A stretch of DNA of 16,599 bases from Candidatus Heimdallarchaeota archaeon (GTDB taxonomy: Archaea; Asgardarchaeota; Heimdallarchaeia; Heimdallarchaeales; Kariarchaeaceae): the NCBI GenBank assembly GCA_015522385.1, contig WAMJ01000095.1:1-16599 (forward strand), given 5' to 3'. The notes under the pieces were generated by a model. It did not search any database and was not told where the DNA came from. It saw nothing but the letters and a program-made list of their open reading frames with translations. The position numbers were made by a program, and so were the translations under genes. This document shows positions 6,654 through 14,613 of this stretch, in pieces (the stretch's first letter is position 1; every line of letters begins with the position of its first letter).

Positions 6654-6664
6654 TTCAATAAACA
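6654..6664 (+). promoter_or_regulatory. TATA-like box for the Fe-S oxidoreductase gene
   Basis: TTCAATAAACA lies 27-32 nt before the ATG at 6691, so transcription would begin within a few nucleotides of it. This favours the ATG at 6691 over the TTG at 6667, which would sit between the box and the transcription start. Confidence 0.3.
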
Positions 6665-6690
6665 TTTTGAATAATACCTTCAATCTGCGA

Positions 6691-8727
6691 ATGATGACTA
6701 CTGATTTTAATGTGGTACGAGCGATAGTCTTCGGACTGTCCCTCATTGTCATTCTGGCTTTGATTTTCAGATCACTCTACCATCTCTACGACCTGCTGAG
6801 GAAGGGTAAACCCGATCCTGAGCGAACCTCCGACTACGGGAAGAGGTTCATGGTAATGCTCAAAGGTGTCTTCGGACAGAGCAAGCTCCTCAAGCACCCT
6901 GCAGGTATTGGGCACTTTGTGATCTTTTACGGTTTCATCTTTGTCACTGCAGTAGCAATGGAGGTCTTTGCAAGGGCTATTATCCCTGGATTCTCCCTTG
7001 CTTTTCTTGGTGTAGCCTACGACTTCATGCTCATGATTGAGGACATACTGAGTGTCGGTGTCATCATCGCTATCATCGTAGCACTCATCAGGAGACAGCT
7101 TCCCTCTATCAGGTTAGAAGGTGGCGGAAAGGGTCTAAAACTTGATATGTACATCATCCTGTTTGTTGTTGGCATCCATATCATCCTATCGAACCTTCTT
7201 GAATCAGTAGAGCTTGCTGAGGGTATACACCCTTGGCAGATCGAACATCCGAATGCGACCATGGGACCATTTATAGCCAAGGCAATATCTGGGATTTGGC
7301 CCAAAGCCTCTCTCCCCCTCGTATTCGAGATCCTCTGGTGGCTCCATGCAGCTTCAGTCTGGTTATTCCTGCTCTACATAGTGGGGACACAGACAGCAGT
7401 TCCCCGGTGGTTCCCGTCGAAACATTTCCACATTATTTCAGCACCATTTAACGTCTTCTTCTCCAACCTCAAGCCCAGTGGTAGACTAAAACCTATCGAC
7501 TTCGAGGACGAGAGCATCGAGCAGTACGGTGTTGCAAGTGTCGACGACCTCACATGGAAGCAGTACCTTGACGGATACTCATGCACGGGTTGCGGTAGAT
7601 GCCAGGAGGTTTGCCCTGCATACCTCAACGGACAGCCCCTCTCCCCCAAGGCCCTCATCTTGGACATCAGGGAGCATGTGCTCGAGACCTTGACCATGAG
7701 GATCAAGGATCCCGAAGCCCAACCGGAGAAGTCTCTTATCGGTGATGTCATTTCGAGGGACACTCTCTGGGCATGTACCACTTGCAATGCTTGCACTACC
7801 GCCTGTCCCGTCTTCATCGATCACATCGACAAGATTGTCGACATGAGGAGGAACGAGGTTATGATGGAGAGTGAATTCCCAGCGGGACTGAACAAGATGT
7901 TCAACAATCTTGAGGTGAACTTCAACCCGTGGGGAATCGGGAAATCCGACCGTGATCTCTGGGCAGAGAATCTCGGTGTGAAGCACATGAAGGACAATCC
8001 GGACACAGACACGCTATTCTGGGTTGGCTGTGCAGGGTCGTTCGATGAGCGAGCAAAGAAGGTGAGTACTGCACTAGTCAAGATCCTGCAGAGCGCAGGC
8101 ATCGATTTCGCAATCCTTGGGAAGGAGGAGAAATGTAACGGTGATCCCGCTCGTAGACTGGGAAATGAGTACCTTGCTCAGGAGCTCATCACCACAAACG
8201 TCCAGTTGCTAAACGAGTACAAGGTGAAGGAGATCATCACCTTCTGTCCACACTGCTACAACACCTTGGCCAACGAGTTCCCGGACTTCGGTGGGCACTA
8301 CAAGGTCATCCATGCCAGTGAGTATGTCGCTCAGCTCCTCAGGGACGGGAAGCTGAAGGTTGACAAGAACAAACCTCTCAACCTCACTTACCACGACAGC
8401 TGTTATCTTGGTAGGCACAACGGGTTGTACACACCACCTAGGGAGATCCTGTCTATGGTTGGCATCGAAGTGAAGGAGATGGCTATGAACCATGAAGCAT
8501 CCATGTGTTGTGGAGCTGGAGGTGGACGTGTTTGGTATGAACTGGAGGTAGAGGGTGGTACTGAGATCAATAACACGCGGGCACAGATGGCTGCAGACAC
8601 GGGTGCCGAATATCTTGGTGTGAGCTGTCCATTCTGTACGATCATGCTCGAGGACGGAATGAAGAACACCAATAATAAGCTCGAGGTACTGGATCTCATA
8701 GAGATCGTGGCCGAACGGCTAAAATAA
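6691..8727 (+). CDS. Membrane-bound Fe-S oxidoreductase, HdrD/EtfD type (NarI-like membrane domain, two 4Fe-4S, CCG domains)
   Basis: This ~678-residue protein passes electrons between a soluble donor and membrane quinone or a heterodisulfide-like acceptor. Residues ~1-250 hold about five or six membrane helices with histidines suited to b-haem (GIGHF, VVGIHIIL, WWLHAAS, KHFHIIS), like the NarI gamma-subunit fold. Two ferredoxin motifs follow: Cys298-x2-Cys301-x2-Cys304-x3-Cys308-Pro and Cys362-x2-Cys365-x2-Cys368-x3-Cys372-Pro. Two cysteine-rich CCG domains end the protein. The first is built from WVGCAG, KCNGDPARR and CPHC, with the CC pair reduced to KC, as in EtfD-like members. The second is built from HDSCYLGRHN and MCCGAGGG. 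This architecture matches EtfD (electron-transfer flavoprotein:menaquinone oxidoreductase) and resembles HdrD fused to its cytochrome. No EtfAB genes are nearby, so the electron donor is open. A TTG at 6667 would add eight residues. Confidence 0.88.
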   Translation: MMTTDFNVVRAIVFGLSLIVILALIFRSLYHLYDLLRKGKPDPERTSDYGKRFMVMLKGVFGQSKLLKHPAGIGHFVIFYGFIFVTAVAMEVFARAIIPGFSLAFLGVAYDFMLMIEDILSVGVIIAIIVALIRRQLPSIRLEGGGKGLKLDMYIILFVVGIHIILSNLLESVELAEGIHPWQIEHPNATMGPFIAKAISGIWPKASLPLVFEILWWLHAASVWLFLLYIVGTQTAVPRWFPSKHFHIISAPFNVFFSNLKPSGRLKPIDFEDESIEQYGVASVDDLTWKQYLDGYSCTGCGRCQEVCPAYLNGQPLSPKALILDIREHVLETLTMRIKDPEAQPEKSLIGDVISRDTLWACTTCNACTTACPVFIDHIDKIVDMRRNEVMMESEFPAGLNKMFNNLEVNFNPWGIGKSDRDLWAENLGVKHMKDNPDTDTLFWVGCAGSFDERAKKVSTALVKILQSAGIDFAILGKEEKCNGDPARRLGNEYLAQELITTNVQLLNEYKVKEIITFCPHCYNTLANEFPDFGGHYKVIHASEYVAQLLRDGKLKVDKNKPLNLTYHDSCYLGRHNGLYTPPREILSMVGIEVKEMAMNHEASMCCGAGGGRVWYELEVEGGTEINNTRAQMAADTGAEYLGVSCPFCTIMLEDGMKNTNNKLEVLDLIEIVAERLK

Positions 8728-8777
8728 CTAGAAATCTTTATCTGAGGCAACCTGTGACCCGCGCTCTTTAACCCAAT

Positions 8778-8788
8778 CTATTTAATAC
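8778..8788 (+). promoter_or_regulatory. TATA-like box of the eL18-uL13-uS9 operon
   Basis: CTATTTAATAC is the best box A in the 115-nt gap after the oxidoreductase gene. It predicts transcription start near 8810, giving a leader of about 33 nt before the GTG of eL18. Confidence 0.4.
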
Positions 8789-8813
8789 TCAGCTCTGACG
8801 AACTACTTGAACA

Positions 8814-8828
8814 CTCCGGAATCCGGAG
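8814..8828 (+). promoter_or_regulatory. Perfect 7-bp inverted repeat in the ribosomal operon leader
   Basis: CTCCGGA-A-TCCGGAG is perfectly symmetric. It lies just after the predicted transcription start and 3 nt before the GGTGA ribosome-binding site of eL18 (8832-8836). In RNA it can fold into a six-base-pair stem with an AAU loop. In DNA it is a compact palindromic operator. Either would allow control of the ribosomal operon, but nothing in the sequence says which. Confidence 0.45.
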
Positions 8829-8842
8829 ATTGGTGAAGTAAC

Positions 8843-9214
8843 GTGCAAAGAAATAAATATCGGAAACCCAACAATCCGGTCGTTGCGAGCCTTATCAGGG
8901 AACTTAAGAGACAGTCGACGAAGAACGACGCCCCTGTTTGGCGACGAATAGCAGACATACTGAGCAAACCCTCCCGTCAGAGGGTTGTAGTGAACCTCTC
9001 GAAGATCAATAGGTACGCCAAGGAGGGCGAATCTATCATTGTTCCCGGCAAGGTCCTTGCCGCTGGTGAGATCTCGAAAGGAACGAACATTGCAGCGGTC
9101 TCATTCAGCGAGACTGCTAGGAAGAAGATAGTCGATGGCAAAGGAAAGGTCATGACCATCCTCGACCTCGTCAAGGAAAACCCCAAGGGGTCGAATGTGA
9201 GGATAATCGTTTAG
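8843..9214 (+). CDS. rpl18e: Large subunit ribosomal protein eL18 (L18e)
   Basis: This 123-residue protein has the full length and recognisable body of archaeal eL18. Landmarks are NPVVASLIRELKRQS at the start, VWRRIADIL, VVNLSKINRYAKEGE, the VPGKVLAAGEIS segment, and an Arg-Ile-Ile-Val end. It binds 23S rRNA in the large subunit and is found only in archaea and eukaryotes. The start is GTG, chosen because GGTGA lies 6 nt upstream. It is the first gene of a tight operon, with uL13 beginning 12 nt after its stop. Confidence 0.96.
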   Translation: MQRNKYRKPNNPVVASLIRELKRQSTKNDAPVWRRIADILSKPSRQRVVVNLSKINRYAKEGESIIVPGKVLAAGEISKGTNIAAVSFSETARKKIVDGKGKVMTILDLVKENPKGSNVRIIV

Positions 9215-9226
9215 GAGGATATTGAA

Positions 9227-9676
9227 ATGCAGGACACATATTATTTTGACGCTACAGATCTTGTCATGGGAAGGATTAGTTCCCACGTCGTCCCCCTCCT
9301 CCTCGGTGGAAAGAACGTCGTGATTGTCAACGCGGAGAAGGCAATCGTATCAGGTAACCCCTCCGCCACAACCAAAAAGTACCTCCAGCTCAGAGCGAGG
9401 AAAGTACTGACCAATCCCCGGAGAGGTCCTTTCTTCCCTAGGTTCCCCGATGGGATCCTCAGGAGGACTGTAAGAGGGATGCTCCCTTATAAGACTACAT
9501 CAGGTAGGGAGGCCTACAAGAGGCTCAAGGTCTTCATGGGAGTCCCTGAGATGTATGAGAACACCGAATTTGAGACCGTAGAGAAGGCAAGGTACTCCTT
9601 CAAGAACAGGTACATGACACTTGCCGAGCTCGGTAGGACACTGGGATGGAGACACGGTCTAGACCAGAACTATTAG
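9227..9676 (+). CDS. rpl13: Large subunit ribosomal protein uL13
   Basis: This 149-residue protein matches archaeal uL13 from end to end. It shows DATDLVMGRISSHVVPLLLGG, VVIVNAEKAIVSGN, RGPFFPRFPDGILRRTVRGMLP and KRLKVFMGVPE. It is an early-assembling 23S rRNA-binding protein. A strong ribosome-binding site (TTAGGAGGAT) overlaps the stop codon of eL18, so the two are probably translated in tandem. Confidence 0.97.
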   Translation: MQDTYYFDATDLVMGRISSHVVPLLLGGKNVVIVNAEKAIVSGNPSATTKKYLQLRARKVLTNPRRGPFFPRFPDGILRRTVRGMLPYKTTSGREAYKRLKVFMGVPEMYENTEFETVEKARYSFKNRYMTLAELGRTLGWRHGLDQNY

Positions 9677-9686
9677 GGTGATAAAT

Positions 9687-10109
9687 ATGGCAAAGAAGAA
9701 CCAAGTAATACTTACCTCTGGAAAGAGAAAGACCGCGGTCGCTAGGGTGAAGCTCGTAGAAGACAAGAAGAACCCTCTGATCAGAATTAACGGAATGACC
9801 CTTGATACACTCGAGAACGGTCACAACAAGACAAGAATTATGGAGCCTCTCACATTGATCGGTGACATCTACAAGAACAACCTCAACATTACTGTAAAGG
9901 TTCACGGTGGTGGTCCTGTCTCACAGGCAGAGGCTATCAGGATGGGGATCGCGAGAGCCCTTGTGAAGTACTACAAGAACAACACACAGGTTGAGGCAAT
10001 CTTCAACGAGTATGACAAGACCATGATCTCAGGTGACGTCAGAAGGCGTGAGATGAAGAAGGCCGGTGGACGCGGAGCTCGAGCTCGGTTCCAGAAATCT
10101 TATCGTTAA
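9687..10109 (+). CDS. rps9: Small subunit ribosomal protein uS9
   Basis: This 140-residue protein has the uS9 signature: SGKRKTAVARVKL, VKVHGGGPVSQAEAIRMGIARAL and the conserved basic tail ending in K-S-Y-R, whose last residue contacts P-site tRNA in ribosomes. An in-frame GTG at 9678 would add three residues. It is part of GGGTGAT, a well-placed ribosome-binding site for the ATG at 9687, so the ATG is preferred. uS9 closes the operon; rpoN and rpoK, which follow it in many archaea, are absent here. Confidence 0.97.
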   Translation: MAKKNQVILTSGKRKTAVARVKLVEDKKNPLIRINGMTLDTLENGHNKTRIMEPLTLIGDIYKNNLNITVKVHGGGPVSQAEAIRMGIARALVKYYKNNTQVEAIFNEYDKTMISGDVRRREMKKAGGRGARARFQKSYR

Positions 10110-10125
10110 AATTCACAGAATTGGC

Positions 10126-10138
10126 TATATTTTTATAG
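10126..10138 (+). promoter_or_regulatory. TATA-like box for the ABC permease gene (leaderless start)
   Basis: TATATTTTTATAG is a strong box A candidate. Its centre lies 27-30 nt before the GTG at 10159, so the message would be leaderless. The T-run also lies shortly after the uS9 stop and could help terminate the ribosomal transcript. An 8-bp self-palindrome (TCGATCGA, 10141-10148) lies between the box and the start. Confidence 0.4.
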
Positions 10139-10158
10139 ATTCGATCGATTCAACCCAT

Positions 10159-13100
10159 GTGAAATACTTGCGGATATTCTCACTGGTAGTTCTTTTTTCA
10201 TTACTTGTCGTGCAGGGACAGGGCTCTACTCCCACCTCCGCACCTCTCTCGTTTCTCTTAATGGAGGAGGGCGAGGACTTTCCAAGCGTTCTTCCAGCAG
10301 GGAGCAAACAGGATAGTAAAGGGAATATCCACGCATGGTATTACTACATTGAGCCCGACATCGATGGTGACGACGAGCGCTTCATGATACTGTACTACTC
10401 AGTTGTAACTCCAGAAGGGAAGACCTACTTCTACCAGCTGGACAAGCATCCATTCGACCTAACTTACTACGCCGTATTCTCCCAGCAGCAATTCCTCGAA
10501 TTCCCGAATGGCACAGTCAGTAACATCTTCCTCAAGCCATCGGACTTTGGAACCAAACTCAAGCTGTTCTCATGGGATGGGGAGCTCACGACCTATTCGA
10601 TCAACTACACCAACTCGCTAATTGTGACCGGGGACATAATAGGACCGGTAACTACGCCTTCCGGGAGTATAGAGTACTACCTGCCTGCAGTTAACCTGAC
10701 TGGAAATTATTTAATAACCCTTGAGCTCACAGGAGGCGGGACATCCTATACTGTGGGGTACATGGACTTCCCCTCCTTTACTGTAGGAATCCTGCCCAAT
10801 ATCACGAACACCATATTTGATGTGGTCTACGCCAACGGATCTCGATACTTCCTCGCGGGTGTGAGGAAGACCCAAGGGGAAGACGACCTCGTTGTGATTA
10901 AGGACGAGGGTGGAAACTATACGCGGTGGGCGTACCTTGACTGGATAAATGTGAAGGCTGGATCTTCCATAGCTTTTCTACGTAAAATCCTTGTAGATGC
11001 ATTTGCCCCCAAGCTCGTGGCGACCGACAGCGGGAGGCTCTACACTTTCTTGTCTAACTTTAATAATGATTTCAACATGCTCACGCAGTGGAAGAACGGG
11101 ACGGCAGTTGATCTATTTGAGGGACAGGATCCCAACCCCTTCTTTCTCTCATTCTTCCCTTCGATCTATTCTACGGGAGACACGGTGCGTATCTTCTTCC
11201 TCGGAATCCAGTATGCGCAGGATACAATATCCTTCTCAATTGACCGATACACATATGTCGAGAAGAACGGCACACTCATCAAGTACCGATTCATCGAGAA
11301 CGCTCTTGCCGCAGATCTGTTCCTCTACAGCGCTGACCCTTTCGCCGACCAGATAGTTGGAATAGCTACACGGTATTCTACACCAAAGCCTACGTTGAAT
11401 GAATATGGAATTCTAAACTCTACGGTTGGTGAAGTCTACCTTGTCACAGAATTCGAGATTCCTGAGTTTACTCCTTCGTTCGTCAATCTTGTCCTTGAAA
11501 CGGACGTTACCGTCGAGGAGGAGACCGATCCTCTCATTTATCTCGTCCCGATAATTGGGGTTCTTCTCCTTGCTCTTACGTACATTAGTTACTATCAATG
11601 GCGTAAGGGGCGTCTAGCCATCCCCAGCGAGTTGGATGACTTGGAGAAGAGCAAACCAGAACTTATCCATGGTAGATCGAGGCTACAGTCAAGTATCCAG
11701 CAGTGGAAGATCTCGAAGATATACCTCATGACAAACAAATCGAGGTTGATCCGTTCTGTCGTGGTGCTTTTTGTACCTGCATTATTACTCATGAGTCTTT
11801 TCACGGGAATTGCCAGTCACCAGAGCAATCTAATGCTTACCTTCGAAGCCCAGAACCCACTGAACGATGCTGATGACCTCTCCCTCAGCAACAGCTTGCA
11901 GTCAGATTTCAAATGGCAGAACCTCTGGTTCTCTGACGAATTCCAGAACAACACACTTTCAGAACTGGACATGATCCTCCCGGGACAACTCTCCCGAAAT
12001 TCTATGCAGAATTATGGTCTGCAGGCTCTGGGGTACAGGATGTCCACGACAACTATCTTTCCGCTCTTTTCCAAGACGGAGATCCACTTCGAGTTCAACA
12101 ATGAGACCATTGACTTCAACTTCCCCGATCCCCACGAAATCGCAGTGATCTCCGAGAGCTGGAAGGAGTACTTGAGTACTCAGTTGGTCAGGGGCAGGCT
12201 ACCTACTGCACCAAACGAGGTACTCCTTCAGGAGTCATGGTTTGTCCCCCGAAATAGATTCGCTCCCGACGCTCCGTATGGTGTCATCTGGGATGTGGGA
12301 TCCAAGGTTAATCTCTACGCCAGTGAGCTGGATCTGTTTCTGAATACTACCATCCCGGGTATGGACCAAAACCTGACGGTGGTGGGTGTCGTCAAGAAGG
12401 TGGAGAACTTACCGTTCTCCGAGATTACCACTTGGGCTGACAGGATGAATACAACGGTTTCGGGGATGCGGATTCTTGACTCTGTTCCCTTCTACTCTTT
12501 TCCAGAATTGATGAGTAAATTCCTCAACAACTATTCTAGGATCAGTATACGACCCACTTCATACGTCTATGCACGTTACGATGTTTTCAACCTTGAGAGG
12601 GAAGAGATACCCACACTCATCGATAACCTACGGGAGATGGGGAACTCCACTCTTCAGGTCACGGGCTTTACATGGTTGGGAGATTTCGATGCCGAGCGAA
12701 TATCTGTCTTTCTCCAGGAGTACTACGACGCGAGCAGAGATATCCAACTTGAGGGATTTGTTCTCACCGTCCCCGTCGTTGCCCTCGCTCTTCTCCTAAC
12801 ATTCGAGGCACTCGGAATGGGCAAGACCTCTTCCTTGCAGGAGATCATCCGATTCAGACGTGAGGGTCTGCGCACCGAGCGGATCGTAGCGCTTCTTGCA
12901 CAGGAACGTATGCTAACAGCTGGAATTGCAACGTTGCTTAGCTGGATAGCAGTGCCAGTAGTGACTCGCCAGATGATGGAATTCACGGACTACTTCAAGA
13001 TGAATGCGGTCTTCACTCCTCCTGTTGTTCTGGATCAGACCCCCGTTATAGCTTTAATCACCTTCCTCCTGCTCACGTTGGTAGGCATGCTGCAGTCCCT

Positions 13101-14613
13101 TCAGGTGCTGTTCAGCAAGGAGGATTGGAGGTACTCTAACATGATGAGTGGAGTCCAGAAGGATCTGGTGGTTGTCATAGTCGGTCTGTTACTGGTTGTG
13201 CTGAGTAATTTCTTCGCCGGTTTCCTTGATGATCAGCTCAGCAGTAGCTCCGCTATTGATCCCTCGACCGAACTTGTTCTCCTTTCAGTCCAGTTGATTT
13301 CTGTGGTATTCGCAACAATTGGAGGGTTGATCGTCATCTCCAAGATCCTCAACCGCATATTTGCTCTGGTGGGATATATCGGGTGGAAATCAATCAAGAA
13401 GAAACAGGGGCTTATCTTTAAGGGATTCCAGATGCATGTCGGTCTCTACGGGAAGTTGCTGGTGATTTTCCTCATCAGCTTCTTCCTGATTATCCCGATG
13501 CTCACCATCCCCCTGACGATAGGAAACACCTACAAGATCGAAGCGTACTACGAATTCGGAACAGATATCAATGTGGAGAAGTGGGACACCGTCGAACCCT
13601 CCCTTAAGCAGAAGATCATGGATCTGCAAGAGGTGAAGTCAACCTCAGAGTACTTCTACGGGGTCTTGCCCTTTGCTAATGGGGTGCAGATCAACGTCTT
13701 CGCCATAAATACCTCTACATTTATGGACACGATTTACATTCCAACACGATATGTCAATGCATACAATGTCAGCAGATTCGAGGTCGATTCTCTTCAGAGG
13801 GGTGAGATACTCACTAATGCCAAGTTCATGGAGCGGAACTCGCTCGAAGTTGGTGAGAGGATCCCTCTTCAATTCGAGCACACTTCTAGACTTTATCGCA
13901 TCCAACTCAAGGGGTCATACAATGAATTTCCCATTTTCAAAACCGCGATTGAGCGTCTGGAAGAGGAATTTGAGAGTCCGTTACAGATGGTCATCTCAAT
14001 GGAGACTCTCCTCGATTTGCAGGATATGTACCTCACCGATGCTTCGGAAGCATCTACCGCAGTCGCTGACTACATGGATCTACGGAACCTCCTCATAAAG
14101 GCCACGGACTACAACGTCGTTACCCAGCTGAGTGAGCAGATCAAGGGGATGTCCGGGACACGTGTGCAGTCGGTGACGACAGTTGTCAACGACCTGAAAC
14201 ACCCATTCTTTAGGGCTTTCGAGTTCCTGACTCACACCAGTATAATTGTCAGTGCTCTTGCACCACTCATATCGACAGTGATCCTCTCCCGAATCCTCTT
14301 TGAGAGGCGTAAAGAGGAGCTGGAGGTCTACTACAGAACCGGTACAGACATCTCGTTCTTCACCTTCCAGCTTGGTGTGGAACTCGTCTTCTCAACACTC
14401 CTGCCTAGTCTTTTGGCCATACCACTCGGTTACTGGTGGAGTGTGAATTACGGACCGGATCTCTTCGGGCAGACCAGCAGCTCACTATCATGGGATTACA
14501 ACGAGCTGATCGTGAGCATATGGGTGGCGGTGGTTCTCCTCCTCTCACTGCTTATCTGGATACAGCAGGTACGAAGCTCTGCAGTCAGGCACCTCAGGGA
14601 GGTAAGGCTATGA
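10159..14613 (+). CDS. Large FtsX/MacB-type ABC transporter permease with N-terminal ectodomain
   Basis: This 1,484-residue protein begins with a signal peptide (residues ~1-24) and an exported domain (~25-455) whose beta-rich sequence could form a propeller. A helix at ~459-480 follows. Then come two FtsX-like modules: helix ~533-555, ectodomain ~556-865, helices ~866-886, 917-937 and 961-983; and helix ~1097-1120, ectodomain ~1121-1355, helices ~1356-1378, 1400-1425 and 1449-1470. Two extra helices (~1001-1060) join the modules. With the signal peptide removed, this topology puts all large loops outside and all charged linkers inside. The FtsX segments are visible as EIIRFRREGLRTERIVALL and ERRKEELEVYYRTGTD. 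N-glycosylation sequons are frequent in the exported parts. The GTG fits a TATA box; the frame stays open upstream into uS9, but that extension would precede the signal peptide. It overlaps the ATPase gene by ATGA. Confidence 0.88.
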   Translation: MKYLRIFSLVVLFSLLVVQGQGSTPTSAPLSFLLMEEGEDFPSVLPAGSKQDSKGNIHAWYYYIEPDIDGDDERFMILYYSVVTPEGKTYFYQLDKHPFDLTYYAVFSQQQFLEFPNGTVSNIFLKPSDFGTKLKLFSWDGELTTYSINYTNSLIVTGDIIGPVTTPSGSIEYYLPAVNLTGNYLITLELTGGGTSYTVGYMDFPSFTVGILPNITNTIFDVVYANGSRYFLAGVRKTQGEDDLVVIKDEGGNYTRWAYLDWINVKAGSSIAFLRKILVDAFAPKLVATDSGRLYTFLSNFNNDFNMLTQWKNGTAVDLFEGQDPNPFFLSFFPSIYSTGDTVRIFFLGIQYAQDTISFSIDRYTYVEKNGTLIKYRFIENALAADLFLYSADPFADQIVGIATRYSTPKPTLNEYGILNSTVGEVYLVTEFEIPEFTPSFVNLVLETDVTVEEETDPLIYLVPIIGVLLLALTYISYYQWRKGRLAIPSELDDLEKSKPELIHGRSRLQSSIQQWKISKIYLMTNKSRLIRSVVVLFVPALLLMSLFTGIASHQSNLMLTFEAQNPLNDADDLSLSNSLQSDFKWQNLWFSDEFQNNTLSELDMILPGQLSRNSMQNYGLQALGYRMSTTTIFPLFSKTEIHFEFNNETIDFNFPDPHEIAVISESWKEYLSTQLVRGRLPTAPNEVLLQESWFVPRNRFAPDAPYGVIWDVGSKVNLYASELDLFLNTTIPGMDQNLTVVGVVKKVENLPFSEITTWADRMNTTVSGMRILDSVPFYSFPELMSKFLNNYSRISIRPTSYVYARYDVFNLEREEIPTLIDNLREMGNSTLQVTGFTWLGDFDAERISVFLQEYYDASRDIQLEGFVLTVPVVALALLLTFEALGMGKTSSLQEIIRFRREGLRTERIVALLAQERMLTAGIATLLSWIAVPVVTRQMMEFTDYFKMNAVFTPPVVLDQTPVIALITFLLLTLVGMLQSLQVLFSKEDWRYSNMMSGVQKDLVVVIVGLLLVVLSNFFAGFLDDQLSSSSAIDPSTELVLLSVQLISVVFATIGGLIVISKILNRIFALVGYIGWKSIKKKQGLIFKGFQMHVGLYGKLLVIFLISFFLIIPMLTIPLTIGNTYKIEAYYEFGTDINVEKWDTVEPSLKQKIMDLQEVKSTSEYFYGVLPFANGVQINVFAINTSTFMDTIYIPTRYVNAYNVSRFEVDSLQRGEILTNAKFMERNSLEVGERIPLQFEHTSRLYRIQLKGSYNEFPIFKTAIERLEEEFESPLQMVISMETLLDLQDMYLTDASEASTAVADYMDLRNLLIKATDYNVVTQLSEQIKGMSGTRVQSVTTVVNDLKHPFFRAFEFLTHTSIIVSALAPLISTVILSRILFERRKEELEVYYRTGTDISFFTFQLGVELVFSTLLPSLLAIPLGYWWSVNYGPDLFGQTSSSLSWDYNELIVSIWVAVVLLLSLLIWIQQVRSSAVRHLREVRL

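Noticed and set aside
7582..7836. Separate ferredoxin gene inside the oxidoreductase
   Set aside because: The two 4Fe-4S motifs are in frame with the membrane half and the CCG domains and have no separate start signals; they are domains of one protein.
8728..8842. Possible small RNA or tRNA gene in the gap before eL18
   Set aside because: No cloverleaf, T-loop consensus or CCA-like acceptor pattern was found; the gap is explained by a promoter and a short leader hairpin.
10066..10158. Longer N-terminus of the ABC permease overlapping uS9
   Set aside because: The extension would lie in the uS9 gene and before a clear signal peptide, and the TATA box falls within it. The GTG at 10159 fits better.
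14436..14609. 58-residue N-terminal extension of the ABC ATPase
   Set aside because: It lies in another frame of the permease gene and has no ABC features, while the ATG at 14610 has a strong ribosome-binding site and an ATGA overlap.
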